From NCBI GenBank assembly GCA_020199905.1, contig JAIVJS010000079.1, positions 1 through 64,000 of the forward strand: 64,000 nt of DNA, read 5' to 3'. Shown here piece after piece: positions 8,106-15,132 of the stretch (positions within the stretch are counted from its first letter, which is position 1; every line of letters begins with the position of its first letter). The notes under the pieces were generated by a model. It was not told where the DNA came from, did not search any database, and saw nothing but the letters and a program-made list of their open reading frames with translations. The DNA is from Acidobacteriota bacterium. GTDB lineage: Bacteria; Acidobacteriota; Thermoanaerobaculia; UBA5066; Gp7-AA6. The position numbers and the translations under genes are program-made.

Positions 8106-8866
8106 ACGAGGACGCCGCCCGAGACTCGCTGCCGCCCGTCGCGATCCCGGCCTTCTCGGGCCCCCTCGATCTCCTTCTCCACCTGATCCGAGTCAACGAG
8201 GTGTCGATCACGGACATACCGATCTTCGAGATCACCGAGCAGTACACCGCCTACCTCGACGCCATGCGCGAGCTCGACCTGGACGTCGCGTCGGACTACA
8301 TCGCGCTCGCCGCCGAGCTCATTTACGTCAAGTCGCGCATGCTGCTGCCTCGCGCGCCCGGCGAGCCGGAGGAAGACCCGCGGCAGGATCTCGCGCGGCG
8401 GCTCCTCGAGTACGAGCGGTACAAGCAGGCGGCGGAGTCGTTTCATGAGATCGACGCCCTGCGCGCGGGGCTCTGGTCGCGGCCGCCGACCGAAATTCCG
8501 AGATCGGTCGAGGGGGAGACGCTCGAGGTCTCCCTCTTCGACCTGATCGACACGTTTCGGAAGGTGACCGACCGGTACCGGCTCGCGCATCCGGCCGCCC
8601 TCGAGATCCACCACCTTCGCTTCTCCGTCGGAGAGAAGATGACGGAGCTCGTCGATCGTCTCGAATCGGCCGGCACGATGCCACTTCTCGAGTTTCTGGG
8701 AACGATGCGCTACCGGGCCGAGGCCGTCACCTCGTTCCTGGCGTGTCTCGAGCTGATCCGGCTCGGGATCGTGCGCGTGTTCCAGAGCGCCCCTTTTGCG
8801 GAGATTCACGCGTCCCGGACCGACGCCGCATTCTTCCCGGAAAATGTGCGGGATACTTACCGGTGA
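8102..8866 (+). CDS. scpA: Segregation and condensation protein A
   Basis: 254 aa from a GTG overlapping the stop of the M50 gene. ScpA is the kleisin subunit that bridges SMC and ScpB in chromosome condensation. The N-terminal signature FSGPLDLLLHLIRVNEVSITDIPI is diagnostic, followed by LDVASDYIALAAELIYVKSRMLLP. The C-terminal winged helix is visible as TSFLACLELIRLGIVRVFQ. The length fits the family. scpB follows after 7 bp, the usual order. smc is not in this window. Confidence 0.96.
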   Translation: MNEDAARDSLPPVAIPAFSGPLDLLLHLIRVNEVSITDIPIFEITEQYTAYLDAMRELDLDVASDYIALAAELIYVKSRMLLPRAPGEPEEDPRQDLARRLLEYERYKQAAESFHEIDALRAGLWSRPPTEIPRSVEGETLEVSLFDLIDTFRKVTDRYRLAHPAALEIHHLRFSVGEKMTELVDRLESAGTMPLLEFLGTMRYRAEAVTSFLACLELIRLGIVRVFQSAPFAEIHASRTDAAFFPENVRDTYR

Positions 8867-8873
8867 AAAAGCC

Positions 8874-9776
8874 ATGAGGGAAACCGTGTCCGAGGAGCGG
8901 CCCGCCGGCCCGGCGGCGGACGCCGCACGGGCAGCGGGCGGGGCGGGGGGGGCCGCCGCCGGGGAGCCGCCGGCGCCGCCGAGACCTCGCGAGACCCGCG
9001 CCGAGAAGATCCGCGAGGCCGCCGAGGCGATCCTCTTCTCCTCGCCCCGGCCCGTGTCGGAGCGCGACCTGGCGAGCGTTCTCGAGGCGACGCCGGAGGC
9101 CGTCCGGGAGGCGCTCGCGTTACTGGCCGCCGAGACCGACTCCCCGCAGCGGGGCGTCCGGCTCGAGCACGTCGGGGGCGGCTGGCGCTTCGTGACGCGG
9201 CCCGAGTTCGACTCGCTCCTGCGGAGGTTTCACGAGGTTTCCGAGCGCAGCCGCCTGTCCCTCGCCGCGCTCGAGACTCTCGCGATCATCGCGTACCGGC
9301 AGCCGATCACGCTGCCGGAGGTCCAGGAGATCCGCGGCGTCAACTCCTCTTCGGTTCTGAAAACCCTCTTCGAAAAGAAGCTGATCACGACCGCCGGCAA
9401 GAAGGCGGTGGTCGGAACGCCGTTTCTCTACAAGACCACGCCCGACTTTCTCGTCCGGTTCGGATTGAACGAGATCGAGGAGCTGCCAAAGCCGGAGGAG
9501 ATCGAAGAGGACCTCGCCGCCACGGTTCCCGACGACTCCCTGCCGGCCGCGTCTCGTGACGTCCTGCCTCCCCCGGGGCCCGACGAAGAGGACGAAAGCG
9601 ACGGGGATGCGATGGGCGCCGGCGGCGCCCCGGCCCTCGAGCGCGGTCCGTCCGCCGGGGCCCCGTCGGACGAAGAGGAAGGGAACGACGACGATGACGA
9701 CGACGATGACGACGAATATGACGACGACCTCGACGAGCGGATCGCGGACGATCCCTCCGTCAGGGATAGAAAGTGA
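8874..9776 (+). CDS. scpB: Segregation and condensation protein B with acidic tail
   Basis: 300 aa from ATG 8874. ScpB dimerises and binds ScpA in the SMC complex. The two winged-helix regions are recognisable: AEAILFSSPRPVSERDLASVL and LAALETLAIIAYRQPITLPEV..IRGV, with the latter strongly conserved. Residues 1-45 are a low-complexity Ala/Gly/Pro extension. Residues about 215-300 form an acidic tail with runs of Asp encoded by a GAC/GAT microsatellite (about 9689-9735). The core is normal; the tail is extra relative to the usual about 190-200 aa protein. Confidence 0.94.
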   Translation: MRETVSEERPAGPAADAARAAGGAGGAAAGEPPAPPRPRETRAEKIREAAEAILFSSPRPVSERDLASVLEATPEAVREALALLAAETDSPQRGVRLEHVGGGWRFVTRPEFDSLLRRFHEVSERSRLSLAALETLAIIAYRQPITLPEVQEIRGVNSSSVLKTLFEKKLITTAGKKAVVGTPFLYKTTPDFLVRFGLNEIEELPKPEEIEEDLAATVPDDSLPAASRDVLPPPGPDEEDESDGDAMGAGGAPALERGPSAGAPSDEEEGNDDDDDDDDDEYDDDLDERIADDPSVRDRK

Positions 9777-9818
9777 GGGCACTCGCGGCCGAGTCAGGGT
9801 CAGCTCCCTCCGCACGAC

Positions 9819-9875
9819 CGACGCTCAACGCTCGACGCTCAACGCTCGACCCTTAACTCTCAACTCTCAAACTCC
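9819..9875. repeat. Heptameric tandem repeat (GCTCAAC/GCTCGAC/TCTCAAC)
   Basis: Between scpB and the pseudouridine synthase gene the sequence runs in 7-bp steps: GCTCAAC, GCTCGAC, GCTCAAC, GCTCGAC, CCTTAAC, TCTCAAC, TCTCAAA. The units drift in sequence but keep the period exactly. It ends just before the ATG at 9878. A closely related TCTCAAC/GCTCAAC tract lies at 49519-49571. Confidence 0.9.
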
Positions 9876-9877
9876 CC

Positions 9878-10777
9878 ATGCCCGCCGAACGGATCCAGAA
9901 AGTGCTGTCGCGCGCCGGGCTCGCCTCCCGCCGCGAGGCGGAGGACTGGATCCGCGAGGGACGCGTCTCCGTCAACGGTCGGGTGGCGTCCCTCGGCGAT
10001 CGCGCCGATCCGGAGAAGGACGCCGTCAAGGTTGACGGCAAACGCGTCCCGCCTCCCGCAGCGGACAGGACGTACCTGCTCCTGAACAAGCCGAAGGGTT
10101 ACGTCACCACGATGTCCGACCCGGAGCGCCGCGACACCGTGATGGACCTCGTCCCCGGCACGCTGCGCGCGGGCGTTCGCCCCGTCGGCCGGCTCGACGT
10201 CGGCACGGAGGGACTGCTGCTCCTGACGGACGACGGCGACCTCGCCCGCGACGTCACGCACCCTTCCGTCGGGTGCGCCAAGGAGTACAGCGTCAAGGTC
10301 TCGGGCGTCCCCTCCGAGAAAGACCTCGAGCGGCTGCGCGGGGGCATCGTCCTCGACGGGATCCGGACGCGATCCTGCCAGATCGTGCCCCTCCGCACGA
10401 CGGCCGGGCGGGGGGAGGGCAACGCCTGGTTCCGCGTGACGTTGAAGGAGGGGCGCAGCCGCCAGATCCGGCGCATGTTCGAGGTCATCGGCCACCAGGT
10501 CTCGAAGCTGAAACGCGTCGCCATCGGGCCGATCCGCGACGAGGAGCTCCCGCCGGGCCGGATCCGCCGTCTCACCGCGGCCGAGGTCGCTTCTCTCAAG
10601 GCGTCCCTCGCGGGCGCGCCGGACCGCCGCGAGGCTGCCGCGCGGAGGACCGCGCGCCCCCGGCGGAGGGGGGAACGGCCCCGCCGGGCGGATGAGCGCC
10701 GGGGCGCGCCCGACGACGCGCGGCCGGCCGCCCCGCACCGGACGGCGCCACCCTCTCCTCGAGGTCGAAGCCGGTGA
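9878..10777 (+). CDS. rluB: 23S rRNA pseudouridine synthase, RluB/RsuA family
   Basis: 299 aa. An N-terminal S4 RNA-binding domain (ERIQKVLSRAGLASRREAEDWIREGRVSVNG) is followed by the catalytic domain. GRLDVGTEGLLLLTDDG holds the nucleophilic Asp, and YLLLNKPKGYVTT and EGRSRQIRRMFEVIGH are family motifs. RluB-type enzymes make pseudouridine in 23S rRNA; RsuA or RluF paralogues cannot be excluded from sequence alone. The last about 60 residues are Arg/Pro-rich and disordered. The stop overlaps the GTG start of cmk. The neighbour order scpA-scpB-rluB-cmk-rpsA is a common conserved cluster and supports RluB. Confidence 0.92.
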   Translation: MPAERIQKVLSRAGLASRREAEDWIREGRVSVNGRVASLGDRADPEKDAVKVDGKRVPPPAADRTYLLLNKPKGYVTTMSDPERRDTVMDLVPGTLRAGVRPVGRLDVGTEGLLLLTDDGDLARDVTHPSVGCAKEYSVKVSGVPSEKDLERLRGGIVLDGIRTRSCQIVPLRTTAGRGEGNAWFRVTLKEGRSRQIRRMFEVIGHQVSKLKRVAIGPIRDEELPPGRIRRLTAAEVASLKASLAGAPDRREAAARRTARPRRRGERPRRADERRGAPDDARPAAPHRTAPPSPRGRSR

Positions 10778-11454
10778 CGCCGCCGTTGATCGTCGCGATC
10801 GACGGCCCTTCGGGAGCGGGAAAATCGACGGCGGCGCGCGCCCTGGCCGCCCGGCTGGGCGTCCCCTACATCGACACCGGGGCCATGTACCGCGCCGTCG
10901 GGCTGGCGGCGCGCGAGCGCGGGCTCCGGCTTCCGATCTCCGACCCGGAGCCTGCGGCGGACGTGGCGCAGTCGGTGACCGTGGAGCTCATCGCGACCTC
11001 CGGAGGCGACCGTGTCCTTCTGGACGGACGCGACGTCACGGAGCTGATCCGCGAGCCCGAAATCTCCCTCTATGCTTCGGCCGTCTCGGCGATTCCGGCG
11101 GTCCGGCGCCGCCTCGTTTCCGAGCAGCAGAGGCTGGGGAGGGCTCGGGGCGGCGTCCTCGAAGGCCGGGACATCGGCACCCGGGTCTTTCCGGAGACCC
11201 CCCATAAATTCTTCCTGACGGCCCCGCCGGAGGTCCGCGCTTCCCGGCGCGCCTCGGAGCTCGCCCTGCGGGGCACGCCCCAACCCTACCCGGAGGTTCT
11301 GGCCGAGATGGAAAAGCGGGATTCCGACGACAGCAGCCGCGAGGACTCGCCCCTGACCCTGGACGGCCGGTACGTCGTCATCGACACGCAAGCCCTGACG
11401 CCGCAAGGCGTTGTCGCCGAGATGGAACGCCGGGTGCTCCGCCCGGGTGGTTGA
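10774..11454 (+). CDS. cmk: Cytidylate kinase
   Basis: 226 aa from a GTG overlapping the rluB-type stop (GTGA). It phosphorylates CMP and dCMP with ATP. The Walker A loop is GPSGAGKSTAARALA near residue 11-18, followed by the family motif YIDTGAMYRAVGLAA. The NMP-binding insert and GVLEGRDIGTRVFPETPHKFFLTA with the Arg-Asp pair are present, then the lid region RKRDSDDSSREDSPL-like sequence. Length is typical. It directly precedes rpsA, the standard cmk-rpsA arrangement. Confidence 0.96.
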   Translation: MTPPLIVAIDGPSGAGKSTAARALAARLGVPYIDTGAMYRAVGLAARERGLRLPISDPEPAADVAQSVTVELIATSGGDRVLLDGRDVTELIREPEISLYASAVSAIPAVRRRLVSEQQRLGRARGGVLEGRDIGTRVFPETPHKFFLTAPPEVRASRRASELALRGTPQPYPEVLAEMEKRDSDDSSREDSPLTLDGRYVVIDTQALTPQGVVAEMERRVLRPGG

Positions 11455-11480
11455 CGGGGCTTGCGCCCCCAAAGTAGACT
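11451..11480 (+). promoter_or_regulatory. Candidate sigma-70 promoter for rpsA
   Basis: TTGACG at 11451-11456 and TAGACT at 11475-11480 are separated by 18 bp, a sensible -35/-10 pair immediately at the cmk stop codon. The following AT-rich stretch (TATATTTTTGC) is notable in this high-GC sequence and may offer an alternative -10 (TATATT at 11480). Prediction only. Confidence 0.4.
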
Positions 11481-11525
11481 ATATTTTTGCAAGTCAAATA
11501 CTTATGAGAGGGGACTCTCCTTCGC

Positions 11526-13376
11526 ATGAAGGCTGAAAACGACAAAGGGGGACGGGAAACCGAGTCGATGCAAACGGATCAAGAAATGACGCCCCAGGAA
11601 TACGAGCACCTCCTGGCTCAGTACGAAAACTCGTTCAAGAATCTCCAGGAAGGGCAGATCATCCGGGGCCGGGTTCTCACAGTGACCCCCTCTGAAGTGA
11701 TTGTCGACATCGGCTACAAGTCGGAAGGCATGATCCCGGTTTCGGAGTTCACGGATTTCTCCGGAAATGTGATGGTCAAGCCTGGCGACGCCGTCGACGT
11801 GCTGCTCGAACGCACCGAAGACCAGAACGGTTACGTCGTCCTCTCCAAGGACAAAGCCGAGAAGATGAAGGTCTGGGACGAGGTCGAGAAGTCCTACCGC
11901 TCGGGCTCCACGGTCCGCGGCCGCGTCATCGACCGGATCAAGGGCGGCCTCGCCGTCGACATCGGCGTGAAGGCCTTTCTGCCGGGCTCGCTGGTGGACG
12001 TCAAGCCCGTCAAGAACCTGGAGTCCCTGCGCGGTAAAGACCTCGATTTCAAGGTGATCTCGGTCGACAAGAAGCGGGGCAACATCGTGCTCTCGCGGAA
12101 GGCCGTGGTCGAAGTCGAGCAGGAAGCGAAGAAGAAGGAGACCCTGCAGCTGCTCGAAGAGGGCCGGGTGCTCCGCGGGATCGTCAAGAACCTGACCGAC
12201 TACGGCGCGTTCGTCGATCTCGGCGGCCTGGACGGACTTCTGCACGTAACCGACATGTCCTGGGGCCGCGTCAACCATCCGTCGGACCTGGTCAAGGTCG
12301 GCGATGAGATCGACGTCGTGGTCCTGAAATTCGACCGCGAGACCGAGCGCGTCTCGCTCGGCACCAAGCAGCTCACCGACGATCCCTGGAGCCACGTGCC
12401 GGAGCGCTATCCGACAGGATCCCGCGTCACCGGCCGCGTCACGAACGTGACCGACTACGGAGCGTTCGTTGAACTCGAAGAGGGGGTCGAGGGCCTGGTG
12501 CACGTCTCCGAAATGTCCTGGTCGAAGAAGGTCAAGAATCCTTCGAAGGTCGTTTCGCCCGGCGATACCGTCGAGGCGATCGTCTCCGACGTGAACCGCG
12601 ACGCGCGGCGCATCTCCCTGTCGCTGAAGGACACCCTCCCCGATCCGTGGGAGAGCGTGGTCGAGAAGTACGCGATCGGCAGCCGGGTCAACGGGAAGGT
12701 CCGCAACCTGACCGACTTCGGCGCATTCGTCGAGATCGAGGAAGGCGTCGACGGCCTCGTGCACGTCTCCGACATGTCGTGGACCAAGCGCATCAAGCAC
12801 CCCTCGGAGGTGCTGAAGAAGGGCGACGACGTCGAGGCGATCATCACGTCGATCGACCAGGAGAACCGACGGATCTCCCTCTCGATCAAGGAATTTCAGC
12901 CAAACGACTGGCAGACCTTCAAGGACAAGTACCAGGCCGGCGACGTCGTCGAGGGAATCGTCACGCGGGTGGCCGATTTCGGCGTGTTCGTGCAGATCGA
13001 AGGGCTCGTCGAGGGCCTGATGCACGTCTCGGAGACCCCGGTCGGACGCGGCGAGAAGCCCCAGGATCACTTCAAGGAAGGCGACACCCTGCGCGCCCGC
13101 ATCCTCCGGATCGAAGACGCCGAGATGAAGGTGGGTCTTTCGGGACAGGGCATCGAGGTGGCCGAGCCGGCGCCTGCCGCCGCGGCCGGCGCGCCCGACC
13201 CTGAGCCCGCTCCGCAGGCGGCGGCCGCCGAGGCCTCCTCCTCCCAGCCGGCCGTCGAGACAGCCGCCGAAGCGCCCGCCGGGCCGGCCCCCGGGGCCGA
13301 GGGCGGCGAGCCGGAAGGCGCCGTCAAGAAGAAACGCACGCGCAAGAAGGCGGAAGACGCCGCCCCGAAGAGTTAG
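11526..13376 (+). CDS. rpsA: 30S ribosomal protein S1
   Basis: 616 aa. It binds mRNA on the small ribosomal subunit. Six S1 (OB-fold) repeats are visible, starting GQIIRGRVLTVTPSEV, GSTVRGRVIDRIKGGL, GRVLRGIVKNLTDYGAF, GSRVTGRVTNVTDYGAF, GSRVNGKVRNLTDFGAF and GDVVEGIVTRVADFGVF. Repeats 3-6 carry the RNA-binding GAFV..., HVS/T.MSW pattern. A C-terminal Ala/Pro/Glu-rich tail ends in a basic KKKRTRKKAED. An in-frame ATG at residue 17 is an alternative start. The TAG stop (13374-13376) lies inside the left terminal repeat of a MITE-like element, so the last codons may have been altered by its insertion. Confidence 0.96.
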   Translation: MKAENDKGGRETESMQTDQEMTPQEYEHLLAQYENSFKNLQEGQIIRGRVLTVTPSEVIVDIGYKSEGMIPVSEFTDFSGNVMVKPGDAVDVLLERTEDQNGYVVLSKDKAEKMKVWDEVEKSYRSGSTVRGRVIDRIKGGLAVDIGVKAFLPGSLVDVKPVKNLESLRGKDLDFKVISVDKKRGNIVLSRKAVVEVEQEAKKKETLQLLEEGRVLRGIVKNLTDYGAFVDLGGLDGLLHVTDMSWGRVNHPSDLVKVGDEIDVVVLKFDRETERVSLGTKQLTDDPWSHVPERYPTGSRVTGRVTNVTDYGAFVELEEGVEGLVHVSEMSWSKKVKNPSKVVSPGDTVEAIVSDVNRDARRISLSLKDTLPDPWESVVEKYAIGSRVNGKVRNLTDFGAFVEIEEGVDGLVHVSDMSWTKRIKHPSEVLKKGDDVEAIITSIDQENRRISLSIKEFQPNDWQTFKDKYQAGDVVEGIVTRVADFGVFVQIEGLVEGLMHVSETPVGRGEKPQDHFKEGDTLRARILRIEDAEMKVGLSGQGIEVAEPAPAAAAGAPDPEPAPQAAAAEASSSQPAVETAAEAPAGPAPGAEGGEPEGAVKKKRTRKKAEDAAPKS

Positions 13377-13552
13377 GAGCCTGTCCGAGTAATGTCCGTC
13401 GCGAGCGCGCTGAGGCCGAAGCGAGAGTGGGAGCGCAGGAAAACCGCGCGGAGGCGTAGCCCGGCTACGTCGCACGAGCCGTTTTTCGAGCATTCCGCTC
13501 ACAGCGAGAGCATCGGCGCCGCGCAACAGGAGATTACGAGGACAGACTCTTA
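13374..13552. mobile_element. MITE-like element with about 24-bp terminal inverted repeats
   Basis: The left end TAGGAGCCTGTCCGAGTAAT (13374-13393) matches the complement of the right end, TAAGAGTCTGTCCTCGTAAT (13533-13552), with four mismatches, and the similarity continues inward. The interior is also largely self-complementary, with a central GTAGCCCGGCTAC hairpin. At 179 bp with no coding capacity it fits a miniature inverted-repeat transposable element or large REP-like palindrome. The left end supplies the rpsA stop codon. No clear target-site duplication was identified. Confidence 0.8.
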
Positions 13553-13645
13553 GCGAGGCCAGCCGAGAATGTCGACGGGTACTCGGGGTGTTCCATGCGC
13601 GGCGGGCTCCGATCGCCGCCGCGCCCATCCGGTCGAGAGGTTTCC

Positions 13646-13921
13646 ATGACGAAAGCCGAGCTGATCGAGCGCGTCGCCGTCGCCACGGACGTCACCAAGA
13701 AGCAGGCGGAAGCCATCGTCGACACGGTCTTCGACGCGATCGTCCGCTCCCTGAAGGAAGGCCAGAAGATCGAGCTGCGGGGGTTCGGATCGTTCCGGCT
13801 CCGCGAGCGCGGCGCGCGCATGGGCCGCAACCCGAAGACCGGAGTCAAGGTCTCGGTCCCCGCGAAAAAGATTCCGTATTTCAAACCCGGCAAGGAACTG
13901 AAAGAACTCATCAATCGTTGA
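13646..13921 (+). CDS. HU/IHF-family nucleoid DNA-binding protein
   Basis: 91 aa from ATG 13646, preceded by GAGAGG. The whole length is the HU/IHF fold: MTKAELIERVAVATDVTKKQAEAIVDT at the N-terminal helices, then IELRGFGSFRLRERGARMGRNPKTG, the DNA-binding arm with the RNPKTG motif, and PYFKPGKELKELIN at the C-terminus. The position after rpsA matches ihfB in many genomes, but HU and IHF cannot be separated confidently. Its promoter must lie in or just after the MITE-like element. Confidence 0.95.
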   Translation: MTKAELIERVAVATDVTKKQAEAIVDTVFDAIVRSLKEGQKIELRGFGSFRLRERGARMGRNPKTGVKVSVPAKKIPYFKPGKELKELINR

Positions 13922-13962
13922 AGCGTCGAAGGGTTGAAGCGTGAAGCGTTGAGGCGTTAGAG
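13917..13962. repeat. Heptamer-like tandem repeat (GTTGAAG/CGTTGAG)
   Basis: After the HU/IHF stop the sequence runs GTTGAAG, CGTCGAA, GGGTTGAAG, CGTGAAG, CGTTGAG, GCGTTAG up to a few bases before the HIT gene. The 7-bp period is less regular than at other sites (one 9-bp step) but the same kind of tract is evident. Confidence 0.65.
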
Positions 13963-13968
13963 CTGTCG

Positions 13969-14463
13969 ATGCCGGACGTCCTCTTCGCCCCCTGGCGCTA
14001 CGAATACCTCGTGTCCGACAAGTCGGGAACGAACTGTTTTTTCTGCGAGGCCGCCGCCTCCGAATCCGATCAGGAGACGCTGGTCGTTTCGCGCGGCCGG
14101 AAAGTGTTCGTGATTCTGAACCGCTACCCCTACACGAACGGCCACGTCATGGTGGCGCCGTACGCGCACGAGGCGCGGCTCTCGGGGTCGCCCGACGAAA
14201 CGCTCACCGAGCTCATCCGGACGATCGCCAGCGCCGAGCGCATCCTGACCTCGGCGTACAAGACGGACGGACTGAACGTCGGGATCAACTTCGGCTCCGC
14301 CGCCGGCGCCGGGGTCGCCGACCACTACCACGTGCACCTGGTGCCGCGCTGGAGTGGCGACACCAACTTCATGACGGCGATTGGAGACGTCCGCGTGGTC
14401 CCCGAAGAACCCGCCGCGACGCTGGCCCGCCTGCGGCCTCTCTTCGCGGGTGACCGGGAGTGA
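13969..14463 (+). CDS. HIT-family nucleotide hydrolase/transferase
   Basis: 164 aa. The histidine triad is HYHVHLVPRW near residues 119-128, and NRYPYTNGHVMVAPYAHEARL is the conserved upstream core. An N-terminal NCFFC pair could bind zinc, as in several bacterial HIT proteins. The APWRYEY start resembles the Ap4A phosphorylase-like HIT subgroup, so the likely role is hydrolysis or phosphorolysis of dinucleoside polyphosphates or nucleoside phosphoramidates. The stop overlaps the GTG of the next gene. Confidence 0.92.
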   Translation: MPDVLFAPWRYEYLVSDKSGTNCFFCEAAASESDQETLVVSRGRKVFVILNRYPYTNGHVMVAPYAHEARLSGSPDETLTELIRTIASAERILTSAYKTDGLNVGINFGSAAGAGVADHYHVHLVPRWSGDTNFMTAIGDVRVVPEEPAATLARLRPLFAGDRE

Positions 14464-14849
14464 AGGCCGACGCTCCCGACGCGTCCCGCCGCTGGATCGC
14501 CGTGGTTCTCGCCTGGGTCTTCCCAGGTCTCGGCCACGCGTATCTCGGCCGCCCCCGCACGGCTGTCGTCTACGCGGCGGTCGTCACGGCGACGTTCGTG
14601 CTCGGGATGTCCTTCCAGGGCAAGCTCTACTCGATCGAGCCCGGCCAGCCCCTTTCGATCCTCGCGACGTTTGCCGTCTACGGCGCGGGTCTCCTGAACA
14701 TCGCGGGACGCCTGCTCTCCGACAATCCCGGCGGCACCGTTCTCTCCGTGACGTACGAGTACGGGTGCGCCTACCTGCTGACCGCCGGCTTGATGAACCT
14801 CCTGCTGATGCTGGATGCGTTCGACATCGCGGTGGGGCGGAAGGCGTGA
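14460..14849 (+). CDS. Small DUF6677/TM2-like membrane protein
   Basis: 129 aa from a GTG overlapping the HIT stop. Three to four hydrophobic helices are visible, with a conserved glycine-rich FPGLGHAYLGRPRTA in the first hairpin as in TM2-like proteins. It is followed by a soluble loop and NIAGRLLSDN. The family is uncharacterised. The position between a HIT protein and another tiny membrane protein, with stop-start overlaps on both sides, argues for a co-translated unit. Confidence 0.75.
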   Translation: MKADAPDASRRWIAVVLAWVFPGLGHAYLGRPRTAVVYAAVVTATFVLGMSFQGKLYSIEPGQPLSILATFAVYGAGLLNIAGRLLSDNPGGTVLSVTYEYGCAYLLTAGLMNLLLMLDAFDIAVGRKA

Positions 14850-15043
14850 ACCGCATGGCCTCACTGCTCCCCGTGGACCACTTCCTGATCATGGCGGTCT
14901 ACGCCCTTCTGGTCTCCATCTTTTTCGCGTTCGTCTGGCGCAACGAGCGGCGCGAGCGCCTCCTTCTCTTCGCGAAGATCTTCGGAGCGCTGATCGTCGG
15001 AGGGCTCGCGGTGGCCTGGCTGATGTATCCATTCCCGGCATGA
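14846..15043 (+). CDS. Small two-helix membrane protein
   Basis: 65 aa from a GTG overlapping the preceding stop (GTGA). Two hydrophobic segments, about residues 12-30 and 41-60, flank a charged WRNERRERL loop. No family is recognised. The tight coupling to the DUF6677-like gene and the well-formed membrane helices support it as real; the function is unknown. Confidence 0.7.
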   Translation: MNRMASLLPVDHFLIMAVYALLVSIFFAFVWRNERRERLLLFAKIFGALIVGGLAVAWLMYPFPA

Positions 15044-15128
15044 AACGGGAAGCGGGAAAGGGGAAACGGGAAACGAAAAAGCGCCGTCCGCAATTCGTCG
15101 TTTTACGTTTTACGTTTCCCGTTTAACG
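15042..15128. repeat. GGGAAAC heptamer tract forming a hairpin
   Basis: After the small membrane gene come GGGAAGC, GGGAAAG, GGGAAAC, GGGAAAC and then, after a short spacer, the complementary series CGTTTTA, CGTTTTA, CGTTTCC, CGTTTAA. The two arms can pair (AAACGGGAAACG with CGTTTCCCGTTT). It could act as a transcript 3'-end structure before asnB. Confidence 0.85.
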
Positions 15129-15132
15129 CCCG

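Noticed and set aside
9819-9875. Possible CRISPR-like repeats
   Set aside because: The units are 7 bp and contiguous, with no unique spacers and no cas genes in the window.
11502-13628. 708-codon open frame antisense to rpsA
   Set aside because: It is the complement of the repeated S1 domains and only looks repetitive for that reason.
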